From Rugamonas sp045984285 (GTDB lineage Bacteria > Pseudomonadota > Gammaproteobacteria > Burkholderiales > Burkholderiaceae_D): DNA of 64,000 bases. Location of the stretch: the NCBI RefSeq assembly GCF_045984285.3, contig NZ_JBJQIK030000002.1:620001-684000 (forward strand), written 5' to 3'. The position numbers and the translations under genes are program-made. The notes under the pieces are model-generated. The model did not search any database. It was not told where the DNA came from and worked only from the letters and a program-made list of their open reading frames with translations. Of the stretch, positions 1 through 8,313 are shown in pieces. Position 1 is the stretch's first letter, and each line of letters opens with the position of its first letter.

Positions 1-1420
1 CGCCAACACGTTGGAGCGTGACACCGGGGTGTTCTGCCCCGGTGAGGGATACCGTGCTATTGAGGATGACTGCTGGTCCAAATCCCCGGAAGTCGACGTC
101 ATTCGTTGTGAATTCAGTGACACCGTAGCGTTCGTTCTGTACGCCGTTCGCGTCCACGTGCATGAGAAAGGCAGTGAGTGGATCCTGGGTCCACACGGTT
201 TGGGGATGCCCCAATGGCCCTGCACTGCCAGACACGATCAGGCTGCCATCGGGAGCGACGGCAAGCGCATAGGTTGTCGCATTCTTGTAGTACCCCAACT
301 GCTGATGCCAGATGCCGTTGTTCCCGAAACTCGGGTCAAGGTGTCCATTTGAGTCGAGACGGGACACGATGACGGCACTGTCGTAGTCGTAATGGGGGCT
401 GTCAGGCCAACGGTGGGCAAATCCTGCGACATATATCTCGCCTTGGCTGCCCATTGACACGGCGGACGCCATGCCACTCACTGCCGAGGGGAGCCCCCCC
501 GCCTCGAATACGTTCGGCGAGATGGTTGCGAGTCCGGCCGCTGCAAAGGTATGATCGACTTGACCGTCGTTATTCAAGCGCATGACTGCCAGTTCGGAGC
601 TCACGGAGTACGGGGAGGTGGGCGTGCCATCATTGTGCGTGGAACGGCCCCCGGCCAGCAGGATCTTCCCATCGTCCTGCAGGGTTATCGAAGGCATTTG
701 GCTCATGCTAAGGCCCTGCGGCGCCCCGAAAGAGGTGATGACAATACCTTCGTTGCCGAAACTGGAATCGACTTGTCCGGTAGCAGTCAGGCGTGCCACG
801 TACACAGGAGCAGTCGGTTCGGTGGTGTCGGGTATCCCGGCAATCAGGATCCGGCCGTCAGACTGAACAGCAATGTCCTGTACGGTTGCGATACTTTGCG
901 CGGTCGTTCCCAATCCATGGAGGCCAAACGCTGTATCAACCGTGCCATCGGATGCCACGCGAAATGCTTCGAGGACGGCATCGTCGGCCAGACGAGCACT
1001 CGGAGCGGCACTGACCACAATGACGCTTCCATCCGGAAGGCATGCGATGCGGCCGCCTGTTTCGTAGCGCCCCCCGTCCAAGATCACGGCCCCCGCGTCA
1101 CCAAAAGACAAGTCCGGTTGACCTTCACTCGTCAGGCGGGTCAGCACCAGATCGCCGCCCGTTCTATTCCCGAGCGTATATATTGCGCCATTCGAAGCCA
1201 ACGCCAGGGAACCAGTGTGGGCGCCCAGTGACACTGCGGCACCATCACTCCCGAAGGTTTCGTCCAGTTGCCCATCAACGTTGACTCGTCCGACCCGGTT
1301 CGACGCAAGGAAGATAGCTCTTCCGTCCGGTAGAACCTCAAGCTGGATCGCCGCAGCCCCTTCCTGCCCAAGCCGGGTCAGTAGTGTTCCAACCGGTCCG
1401 TTATTCAAATGTATTGCCAT
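1..1420 (-). CDS. Delta-60 repeat (beta-propeller-like) protein, 3' end outside window
   Basis: The minus strand is open from 1420 to the left edge, giving about 473 residues. At least six copies of the uncharacterised delta-60 repeat are visible, for example QLDETFGSDG, QPDLSFGDAG, TVDTAFGLHG, QVDSSFGNEG, QVDHTFAAAG and HLDPSFGNNG. Each follows a strand such as PDGRAIFLAS or DGKILLAGG. Such proteins are thought to form propellers and are often secreted or on the cell surface. The ATG at 1420 has a good ribosome site (AAGGA, five bases away). The frame stays open upstream, with another ATG at 1522 but no good ribosome site there. No signal peptide is seen from either start. Runs of eight G and eight T lie just upstream on the coding strand. 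Function is unknown. Confidence 0.82.
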   Translation of the reverse strand, partial: MAIHLNNGPVGTLLTRLGQEGAAAIQLEVLPDGRAIFLASNRVGRVNVDGQLDETFGSDGAAVSLGAHTGSLALASNGAIYTLGNRTGGDLVLTRLTSEGQPDLSFGDAGAVILDGGRYETGGRIACLPDGSVIVVSAAPSARLADDAVLEAFRVASDGTVDTAFGLHGLGTTAQSIATVQDIAVQSDGRILIAGIPDTTEPTAPVYVARLTATGQVDSSFGNEGIVITSFGAPQGLSMSQMPSITLQDDGKILLAGGRSTHNDGTPTSPYSVSSELAVMRLNNDGQVDHTFAAAGLATISPNVFEAGGLPSAVSGMASAVSMGSQGEIYVAGFAHRWPDSPHYDYDSAVIVSRLDSNGHLDPSFGNNGIWHQQLGYYKNATTYALAVAPDGSLIVSGSAGPLGHPQTVWTQDPLTAFLMHVDANGVQNERYGVTEFTTNDVDFRGFGPAVILNSTVSLTGAEHPGVTLQRVG

Positions 1421-1700
1421 GCGTCCTTCCCCCCCCGCCGAAAAAAAATCCACCTTATACCGGCGTACGAGCGAATCTCTGCCATTTGGCTGCATGCGCT
1501 GCCATTGCACTGTGGCCGCCATAGCTGCTTGAGTCGCTTCGTTTTTCAGCGAGGGATGCTGGACGAACAGCTTGCTGTGAAGCCGTTAGTCGCCGCTCCG
1601 CACGCAAGGGGAGGGGAGCCATGTACCCATCAACAATATTTTGTAGCATCTCATCAAATACCTGGAACTTTTCCGCCCCCTGGCCGGAATATATCCAAAC

Positions 1701-2303
1701 ATGAAGATGACTACGCCAGCCACCATCGCCGATACCGACTTGCTGCGCCGCCTGCGCCAGGGCGACGCAGCCGCCTTCCAGGCGCTATACCAGCGCCACC
1801 AGAGCGCGGTGTTCCGCTTCGCCGCCATGCGCTGCGGCTCGGCCGATAGCGCGGCCGATGTGGTGCAGGAGGTGTTCATCGGCCTGCTGACCGGCAGTTT
1901 CGCCTTTGACCCAACACGTGGAGCGCTGGCTCCCTTCCTGCTCGGCGTCGCCCGCAACCTGCTGCTCAAGCATGAGGAAGCGCAGCGCCGTACGGCCAGC
2001 CTCACCGAACCCGGCGAGGACGAAGACGGCGAGGCCGATCTGCCCGACGACAGCGCGGAACCGCTGGCGCGCATGCTCAGCGACGAACGGGCCGAGGAAG
2101 TGCGCCGTGCGCTGGCGCTGCTGCCGCCGCACTACCGCGACGTGGTCATCCTCTACGAATTGCACGATCTGTCCTACCTGGAAATCGCTTCCATCTGCCA
2201 GATCGACCTCGGCACCGTGCGCTCGCGCCTTTCGCGTGCGCGGTCCGCCCTGGCAAAACGACTGGGGGCGCATAGCCCCGCCTTAACTTGTGCAGGTAAA
2301 TGA
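1701..2303 (+). CDS. ECF-type RNA polymerase sigma factor
   Basis: A 200-residue sigma-70 family factor with only regions 2 and 4. Region 2 lies at about 25-90 (DVVQEVFIGL at 53-62 is the core-binding helix). An acidic linker follows at 103-120. Region 4 is at about 133-187, with the helix-turn-helix LSYLEIASICQIDLGTVRSR. It would direct RNA polymerase to a small regulon. The next gene starts one base after its stop and encodes a one-span membrane protein in the place of an anti-sigma factor. A secreted protein follows, so the three probably form one operon. The ribosome site is weak, and the ATG at 1707 is an alternative start. The stimulus cannot be read from the sequence. Confidence 0.88.
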   Translation: MKMTTPATIADTDLLRRLRQGDAAAFQALYQRHQSAVFRFAAMRCGSADSAADVVQEVFIGLLTGSFAFDPTRGALAPFLLGVARNLLLKHEEAQRRTASLTEPGEDEDGEADLPDDSAEPLARMLSDERAEEVRRALALLPPHYRDVVILYELHDLSYLEIASICQIDLGTVRSRLSRARSALAKRLGAHSPALTCAGK

Positions 2304-2304
2304 A

Positions 2305-2799
2305 ATGAACATGCCGACCCACGATGAATTCGACGAGCCGCTGATCGCGCCGTACTTCACGGCCTTGCGCGCTTCCAGCAGCGGCCTGAATACGCCGCCT
2401 CGCGTGGAGAAGGAGCTGCTGGCCGCGTTCGCGAAACAGTTTCCGAAGCAGCGCTGGTACCAGCGCCTGAGTGTCCGGCAATGGGGCATGGCGGGCGGCC
2501 TCATTAGCGGCGCTGGAGCCATGGCGCTGCTGGTGTTCACGCTGATTCTGCCGGCGCCGCAGCATCCGGGCCATCCGGCAATGCGCTTCGATGAAGGAGG
2601 GGACTTCATCGCCCTCGAATCGCGCGAACGTATCGAGCTGGAAGCTTCACCGCAGCTGGTCGAAACAACCGTGCCGCGCACGTCGCTGGCCAGCCTGGAC
2701 GGCGCACTCACGCCGCAAACGGCGGGGGACACGGTGCGTGTCGAACTGCTGGTGGGCGCGGATGGCGAGCCGCTGGCCTTGCGCCTCCTGCCCCAATGA
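2305..2799 (+). CDS. One-span membrane protein, possible anti-sigma factor
   Basis: A 164-residue protein with a cytoplasmic-looking N-terminus of about 60 residues, one membrane helix at about 62-82 (GGLISGAGAMALLVFTLIL) and a periplasmic tail of about 80 residues. The ATG at 2305 has AGG nine bases upstream and follows the sigma factor stop at 2303, which implies coupled translation. Position and topology fit an anti-sigma factor. No zinc-binding ZAS motif (HxxxCxxC) is present, so this rests on context only. The tail VRVELLVGADGEPLALRLLPQ-like end resembles a TonB-C style strand, but that is weak. Confidence 0.7.
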   Translation: MNMPTHDEFDEPLIAPYFTALRASSSGLNTPPRVEKELLAAFAKQFPKQRWYQRLSVRQWGMAGGLISGAGAMALLVFTLILPAPQHPGHPAMRFDEGGDFIALESRERIELEASPQLVETTVPRTSLASLDGALTPQTAGDTVRVELLVGADGEPLALRLLPQ

Positions 2800-2838
2800 T
2801 TTTTCTTACCCACTGAGTTACATCACGAAGAGGAAGCC

Positions 2839-3843
2839 ATGCATACCAAGAAGATCCTGATTGCAGCCCTGATGAGCACGCTGCTCGCTCCTGCCTTTGC
2901 GGGCGATTTCGAATTCGGCGATGGTCCGGACAACCGCACCATCGTCATTGCCAATTCCTTCCAGGGCGCCGATGGCGTTCGCATCACAGGCCCGCTGTTG
3001 CGCGCCGACCGTACCGTCAAGGGGATGCCATTCTCGGCCGAAGTCATCAGCGAACGCCAGCAGAATCTGGCTGACGGCAACGACATCACCGTGAAAACCA
3101 GCTCAATGAGTTACCGTGACAGCGCCGGGCGCACGCGGCAGGAGATCCGCGACAGCAAGGGCGAGCTGCGCACGATCACGATCCGGGAGACAGACGGCAC
3201 CATGTATGTGCTGAATCCCCAGCAAAAGACGGCCAATAAGATTGTGGCCCCGCGCGAGTTGGCCGAAGTGGCGCGCAGCCGTATCGAGGCGCTGCGCAAG
3301 GAAGGCAAGGTGCCGGGCGTGGAGCGCAGCAAGGGGCCGAACGGTGAAGAGATCGTCATCAAGCGCGTCGAGAAATTCGATGGCGAGCTGCGCAAGAATA
3401 TCCAGGAGAACGTGCGCGTTCACGTGGCCAGGGCGGCGGATGCCGGCGCGGCGCGGGAACTGGCGCGCGGGCTGGCGCTGGGCGGCGCCTTCGGCGCGTT
3501 CGGCGACGCAAAGTATGCGGCGAAAGCCGTCACGCGCGAACTTGGCACCAAAGAGATCGAAGGCGTGAAGGCTGACGGCAGTGTGCGCAGCTATGAAATT
3601 CCGGCCGGTGAAATCGGCAACCGCAATGCGATCGTGGTCACAGACGAAACCTGGTATTCGCCGGAACTGCAGGTCACGCTGCTGACCAAACATAGCGACC
3701 CGCGCAGCGGCGACCATGTCTACCGCCTCGATAACATCAAGCGTGGCGAGCCGGATGCGGCCCTGTTCGCCGTTCCCTCCGACTACACGGTCAAGGACGT
3801 GATGAACAAAGTGGAGAATACCCTCGAAAAGAAAGCTCCCTGA
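2839..3843 (+). CDS. Secreted protein of unknown function
   Basis: A 334-residue protein with a clear signal peptide (residues 1-21, cleavage after PAFA). The mature part is rich in charged residues and predicted strands. No catalytic motif was recognised. It contains a stretch of repeated R/E-rich helices (about 130-190) and then an Ala-rich segment (about 196-225). The start has AGAGGAAG upstream. It lies 39 bases after the membrane protein of the sigma operon and is probably transcribed with it. It could be the periplasmic sensing partner or an effector of that system, but this is inference from position. Confidence 0.75.
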   Translation: MHTKKILIAALMSTLLAPAFAGDFEFGDGPDNRTIVIANSFQGADGVRITGPLLRADRTVKGMPFSAEVISERQQNLADGNDITVKTSSMSYRDSAGRTRQEIRDSKGELRTITIRETDGTMYVLNPQQKTANKIVAPRELAEVARSRIEALRKEGKVPGVERSKGPNGEEIVIKRVEKFDGELRKNIQENVRVHVARAADAGAARELARGLALGGAFGAFGDAKYAAKAVTRELGTKEIEGVKADGSVRSYEIPAGEIGNRNAIVVTDETWYSPELQVTLLTKHSDPRSGDHVYRLDNIKRGEPDAALFAVPSDYTVKDVMNKVENTLEKKAP

Positions 3844-3893
3844 TCACTGCCGGTGTGGGCCCGCGTGAGCCCGGATAGATGCCGAACCGTGTT

Positions 3894-4436
3894 TTACGGC
3901 AAGTGGGCGCTGGCGAATTGTTGTGCTGCGGCTGCCATCGAACGAAGCGACTCCAGCGCCTGATGCGCGATATGAAGGTTCCCGGCGGCTACGCTCGCCA
4001 TATGGGCTACCTGCGTACGAAGGGGGCGATAGCGCTCGCCGCCGGCCGAACGATCTTCCCACATCTTCAGCAGCTCATACAGGTCTTGCAGTGACGACGC
4101 TGTGCCGGCGAGTGTAAGCTGATTATGCTTGCCCCTGTGGACAGGCTCCGCGCCGGTCAGTCCCTTGACGGTGCAATGTACTTGCCTGGCATGGCCGGCG
4201 AATGAACGCGCTGAAATCGCAAGAGATGCCATTGGTATCGGCGGCCGGGGCGGAGTGTCTTGCATTCTCAGGACGATGTCCAGTTCAGTACCGTCGTCGC
4301 TCATCTGGCGGCACATCTGGACCACCTTCTGCAGGATCAGCCCGTTAATCTCCAGCAGGCGCGCAGCGAGCTGAGCCAGGGCGTCGAGAACTTCGCCGAT
4401 ATCGGCGTCGCCCGCATTGCTGGCCTGCTTGCTCAT
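3894..4436 (-). CDS. Unknown protein coupled to the c-di-GMP gene
   Basis: A 180-residue protein, mostly helical, with no signal peptide or membrane segment. Its ATG overlaps the stop of the GGDEF-EAL gene (ATGA at 4433-4436), so translation is coupled and the two probably act together. The N-terminal half (EVLDALAQLAARLLEINGLILQ) looks like a long amphipathic helix. No family was recognised. It ends the five-gene minus-strand operon that begins with the porin at 9492. The last gene before it makes or breaks c-di-GMP, so a receptor or regulator role is possible but unproved. Confidence 0.75.
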   Translation of the reverse strand: MSKQASNAGDADIGEVLDALAQLAARLLEINGLILQKVVQMCRQMSDDGTELDIVLRMQDTPPRPPIPMASLAISARSFAGHARQVHCTVKGLTGAEPVHRGKHNQLTLAGTASSLQDLYELLKMWEDRSAGGERYRPLRTQVAHMASVAAGNLHIAHQALESLRSMAAAAQQFASAHLP

Positions 4437-6178
4437 GCCTGCAGCCCGATGGCGGCAAGCTGCCGGCCGCCTGCATCGGCCGCAGCCGGAGTGTAAGAGC
4501 GCAGGAATCGCCTGAACGCCTCGGGGCCCAGCGGCCTCGAAACCAGATAACCCTGCACTTCATTGCAGCGGCACCCATGCAGGAACTGCAACACCTCCGG
4601 TTCTTCCACCCCTTCGGCTACCACCTCCAGGTCCAGCGCGTGCGCCAGGTCGACCAGCGCCTTCAACAAGCGCAGATTGCGTGCTGTGCTGCCACCCCGG
4701 TTGACGAACGATTTGTCCAATTTGATCGTGTCGACCGGGAAGGCCTGCAGGTAGGCGAGCGAGGAATAACCGGTGCCGAAGTCATCTACCGACAAGATGA
4801 GCCCGAGATCCTTCAGGCGCCGGAACAGCGCGGAGCATCGTTCATGGTCGTCGACGAGCAGGCTTTCGGTGAGTTCGAGTTCCAGCAGGCGCGGCGGGAG
4901 CCGGGTGCAATCCAGGGCAGAGCAGATATCGTCAATGATCTGGTCATCTTTCAGCTGTTGCGCTGAAATATTGACCGAGACGCGCAGTGGCACGGCCCGC
5001 TGTTCCGATAACAGGCGAGCGAAGGCGCAGGCTTCGTTCAGCACCCAGCGCCCGATGTCGGCGATCACGCCCTGTTCTTCAGCGAGGCCGATGAACTCCA
5101 GCGGTGGGATCCTGCCGAGCTGGGGATGGTTCCATCGCAGCAGGGCTTCCATTGCCGTCACCTGCATCGACTGCAGTTCGATGCGCGGCTGATATTCGAT
5201 CTCGAATTCGCCCCGCTGCAGCGCTTTCCGCAAGGAGCGCTCCAGCTCGGCCCTGCGGCGGCTGGACCATCCCAGTTCCGCATCGAACAGCTGTACCGCA
5301 GGACCGCGCCGTGAGCGCGCATGGGTGAGCGCGGTCTCCGCGGCGCGCGACAGTGCCTCTGCGGCGCGCCCGTGCTCCGGGAAGCTGGACACGCCAGCGG
5401 CCACCGTCAGCAGAACCTCCTCGCCATCCAGCTGATACGATTCGCACACGGCGGCGACCAGCTGTTGCGTGAAGAGCCCGATATCGTCCGCGGTATCACG
5501 CGCAACGATCACGCCAAACTCCTCATCACGCAACCTGCCGACCAGGCCGCGCCATCTGGTCAGGCTTCTGAGGCGTTGCGCAATATCGCGCAGGAGCCGG
5601 TCGCAGGCAGCGTGGCCATAGACGGCGGCCAGCGATTGAAAGCGGTTGACGGTCAGGAGCAGCAGAACAAAGCCCGTGCCGGAGCTGTGCCGCGCAACCG
5701 CCCGCTCAAGTTCGGCAGTGAAAGCGGCTGCATTCAGGGCGCCGGTCAATGGGTCGATATGGTGGGGCACGCCGGGATTGCCGATTGCCACGATCGTGCT
5801 GCGAGCGGTCTCGTCTTCGTGCTGCCCCTGCAGGCGCAGCATCAGGGCCGGCCCGGTTTCTCCGCAGCCCAGCAGGCGCACGGCAGACCAGCCGGCCTGG
5901 GGGGCGGCCCCAGGGCCGACGCCCCGCATTGCCTCATCCACCGCGAACAGATCGACGAAGCTGGTGCCGGCCAGCTGCTCTGTGGTGCGGCCCAGGACAC
6001 TGCACAGGGCCATGTTCGCGTTCAGCAGGACGTCGTCGGCATCGAAGCAGGCGAGCCCCACATATCCTGAATCCAGTACCGGGGACAAGGCCGACTGGCT
6101 TGCCCGGCCGATGCCGCGGTCAGCGTGCAGCGAACGGGACGGGGCAAGCCAGGCCGGTGGCATGGTCAGTGGCAACAT
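4433..6178 (-). CDS. PAS-GGDEF-EAL protein, probable c-di-GMP phosphodiesterase
   Basis: A 581-residue soluble protein. A PAS-like sensor covers about 33-130. The GGDEF-like domain (about 140-300) has LRDEEF at 216-221 instead of GGDEF, so cyclase activity is unlikely and it may only bind GTP. The EAL domain (about 315-565) is intact: EAL at 344-346 in MEALLRW, NISAQQ at 403-408, LTES at 436-439, DDFGTG at 465-470 and KLDKS at 486-490. These are the metal-binding and catalytic motifs of phosphodiesterases. It lies 16 bases after the chemoreceptor stop and overlaps the next gene by four bases. The protein most likely hydrolyses c-di-GMP in response to the upstream signalling genes. Confidence 0.92.
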   Translation of the reverse strand: MLPLTMPPAWLAPSRSLHADRGIGRASQSALSPVLDSGYVGLACFDADDVLLNANMALCSVLGRTTEQLAGTSFVDLFAVDEAMRGVGPGAAPQAGWSAVRLLGCGETGPALMLRLQGQHEDETARSTIVAIGNPGVPHHIDPLTGALNAAAFTAELERAVARHSSGTGFVLLLLTVNRFQSLAAVYGHAACDRLLRDIAQRLRSLTRWRGLVGRLRDEEFGVIVARDTADDIGLFTQQLVAAVCESYQLDGEEVLLTVAAGVSSFPEHGRAAEALSRAAETALTHARSRRGPAVQLFDAELGWSSRRRAELERSLRKALQRGEFEIEYQPRIELQSMQVTAMEALLRWNHPQLGRIPPLEFIGLAEEQGVIADIGRWVLNEACAFARLLSEQRAVPLRVSVNISAQQLKDDQIIDDICSALDCTRLPPRLLELELTESLLVDDHERCSALFRRLKDLGLILSVDDFGTGYSSLAYLQAFPVDTIKLDKSFVNRGGSTARNLRLLKALVDLAHALDLEVVAEGVEEPEVLQFLHGCRCNEVQGYLVSRPLGPEAFRRFLRSYTPAAADAGGRQLAAIGLQA

Positions 6179-6194
6179 GATCGGGTCCCAGCGG

Positions 6195-7829
6195 CTAGCC
6201 GGCGGCCAGCTGATGGGCCGGGGCCGGCGCAGCCAGCACCATCACGGCTGGTGGCCGCCTGGCGCCGGCCGCGCCATCGTCCTCGGCGGATACCCTGAAC
6301 ACAGCGACGGCATTGACCAGCTGCTCGACCTGTTCACGCATATTGTTCGCCGCCGTGGCTGCCTGATCCACCAGATCCGCATTCTGCTGGGTCATCTGGT
6401 CCATGGCGGTCATCGCCAGATTGATTTCACCGATGCCGCTGCTTTGTTCCTGGGTCGCGAGCGTGATGTCGGCCATGATTTCGGCCACCTTCCCAACGGC
6501 GTCGACCACCAGGATCATGGTGCTGCCCGCCTCGTCCACCAGGGTGCTGCCGGTGTCGACCTGCGCCACGGCGTTCCCGATCAGCTGTTTGATTTCCTTG
6601 GCCGCCGCGGCGGAGCGGTGTGCCAGGTTGCGCACCTCTGCAGCTACCACGGCGAAGCCACGCCCCTGGTCGCCGGCGCGGGCGGCTTCGACCGCCGCGT
6701 TGAGCGCGAGGATATTGGTCTGGAAGGCAATACCCTCGATGACGCCGATAATATCGACGATCTTGGACGAGCTGCCGCGAATCGATCCCATGGTGTCGAC
6801 GACCCTGGCAACCACATCGCCGCCTTGCGTCGCCACTTCCGCTGCCCGGGCGGCAAGTACATTGGCGGCACGCGCATTCTCGGCTGTCTGCCGGACGGTG
6901 GCCGTCAGCTCTTCCATGGAACTGGCCGTCTGTTCCAGCGTTCCGGCCTGCGATTCGGTACGGGCCGACAGATCCACATTGCCGTCGGCGATCAGCTGTG
7001 AAGAGACATCAATGCTGGCCGTACTGGCGCGCACGGCCAGCACGGTGGCGCTCAGGCTGCGGCTCATGCTATTGAATGCCTGCATCAGTTCACTGAGTTC
7101 GTCCTTGCCCGCCACGTCCGCAGTGGCGCACAGCTCGCCTTTGGCCACGGTCTGGGCCAGTAGCACTGCAGAACGCAAAGGCTGGGTAATCGAGCGGGTG
7201 ATCACAATGCTGGCGCAGATGCCCAGTGCCAGCGCCGCGGCGCTGAGGGCGAATTGCCACGCCATCATTTGGCGGTCGGTATGCACCGATTCGTCAAGAA
7301 ACTTCTGGGTCGCTGCCTGCTGCAGGGCCACCAGTTCATTGAGCGATGCCAGCATGCGCTGGCTCAGCGGATCGATCTGGCCGGCGATCAGCTTGCTGGC
7401 ACCTTCCGTATTGAAGGCAAGCACCTGCTTGACGGTCTCGTCAAACGCCTGGCTGGCCTGTCCGTCCAACCGGTCGATGGCGCGCAGCAGATCGGCCTCG
7501 CCGTCGTGCAGGCCAAGCTTCGCCAGTTCGGCGCGCGCGTTCGCATAACGCTTGCGGGCCGCCTTTACCTTGTCCTCTTCCACCTGCATCAGGCTTACAT
7601 CGGACTGCAGGCCGATATTGCGCGTGGCGACCCCGCTTTCCAGCATGGCGCCTTTCATGGCCGTGATACTTCTTTCCTTTGCGGTAGCCGTCTCCAGGCC
7701 CTGCAATAGCCGGGCTTTATGGTGCAGCGTGAGGGCTGACGTGAGACCGACAATCAGTGCCAGAATCAGCAGGATGAGTCCAAACCCGATGCCGAGCCGG
7801 CCACCGATTCGTATACTGCGTAACTTCAT
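6195..7829 (-). CDS. Methyl-accepting chemotaxis protein with four-helix sensor
   Basis: A 544-residue class I chemoreceptor. Membrane helices are at about 11-33 and 191-211. The periplasmic loop between them is a four-helix-bundle sensor (4HB_MCP type). A HAMP domain follows (about 213-265). The signalling hairpin has the conserved tip EGIAFQTNILALNAAVEAAR at 365-384 and then GDQGRGFAVVAAEVRNLA. No C-terminal NWETF-type pentapeptide for CheR/CheB binding is present. The ribosome site GAGGAC is seven bases from the ATG. It follows a small PstS-like periplasmic protein that may present a ligand to it. No che genes are nearby. Confidence 0.95.
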   Translation of the reverse strand: MKLRSIRIGGRLGIGFGLILLILALIVGLTSALTLHHKARLLQGLETATAKERSITAMKGAMLESGVATRNIGLQSDVSLMQVEEDKVKAARKRYANARAELAKLGLHDGEADLLRAIDRLDGQASQAFDETVKQVLAFNTEGASKLIAGQIDPLSQRMLASLNELVALQQAATQKFLDESVHTDRQMMAWQFALSAAALALGICASIVITRSITQPLRSAVLLAQTVAKGELCATADVAGKDELSELMQAFNSMSRSLSATVLAVRASTASIDVSSQLIADGNVDLSARTESQAGTLEQTASSMEELTATVRQTAENARAANVLAARAAEVATQGGDVVARVVDTMGSIRGSSSKIVDIIGVIEGIAFQTNILALNAAVEAARAGDQGRGFAVVAAEVRNLAHRSAAAAKEIKQLIGNAVAQVDTGSTLVDEAGSTMILVVDAVGKVAEIMADITLATQEQSSGIGEINLAMTAMDQMTQQNADLVDQAATAANNMREQVEQLVNAVAVFRVSAEDDGAAGARRPPAVMVLAAPAPAHQLAAG

Positions 7830-7896
7830 GATGTCCTCATTACTGTGCGCAGCAGCTGCGGCCGGCGTCGGCCGCTTACATCCGCGCGGTGGATGT

Positions 7897-8304
7897 CTAT
7901 TGAACCGTCAGCACCACTTTTACGGTCTCGTCCACTGCCGCCTTCTCGATGTAGCCGATCGCGTTGGGGCTGGCGGCGACGGCTTTCTTTACCTCCGCGC
8001 TCGAGGCATATTCGCGCGGTGCCGCGGCCTTGCCGGTCAGGACCAGCTTGGACCAGAGCGCCTTGACCTGGGACGCATCCTTCTCCAGTACCTTGCGGTA
8101 GAACTCGGCCCGTATTGGGGAGGACTCGCTGTGCTCCACCGGCGTGAACATCGTCGACTTCCCCAGGAAGAACTGGCTGGCCTGGCTGTTGAACATGCGG
8201 GTGGCCGGATTTTGCGGGTTGACGATGACCACCAGTTCGGTGGCGGCCGCAGGCAGGCTGCACGCCAGCACGGCAGCGGTGACGAAACTGATACGAAAGC
8301 TCAT
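7897..8304 (-). CDS. Small PstS-like periplasmic binding protein
   Basis: A 135-residue protein with a signal peptide (1-21). The mature part starts ELVVIVNPQNP and ends NAIGYIEKAAVDETVKVVLTVQ. This matches the short PBP-like proteins often annotated as phosphate ABC transporter substrate-binding proteins, about half the length of true PstS. No ABC permease or ATPase is near, so transport is unlikely. It lies ten bases after the porin gene and upstream of the chemoreceptor gene. A clear paralogue is at 49874-50299, also next to a porin and a signalling gene. A role as ligand-binding partner of a sensor is inferred. Ribosome site AAGGAG. Confidence 0.87.
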   Translation of the reverse strand: MSFRISFVTAAVLACSLPAAATELVVIVNPQNPATRMFNSQASQFFLGKSTMFTPVEHSESSPIRAEFYRKVLEKDASQVKALWSKLVLTGKAAAPREYASSAEVKKAVAASPNAIGYIEKAAVDETVKVVLTVQ

Positions 8305-8313
8305 GCCATCTCC

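Noticed and set aside
551..1231. A 226-codon plus-strand frame
   Set aside because: It lies opposite the delta-60 repeat protein, which shows six repeat units on the minus strand.
7897..8304. PstS of a phosphate ABC transporter
   Set aside because: The protein is about half the PstS length and no pstC, pstA or pstB is near.
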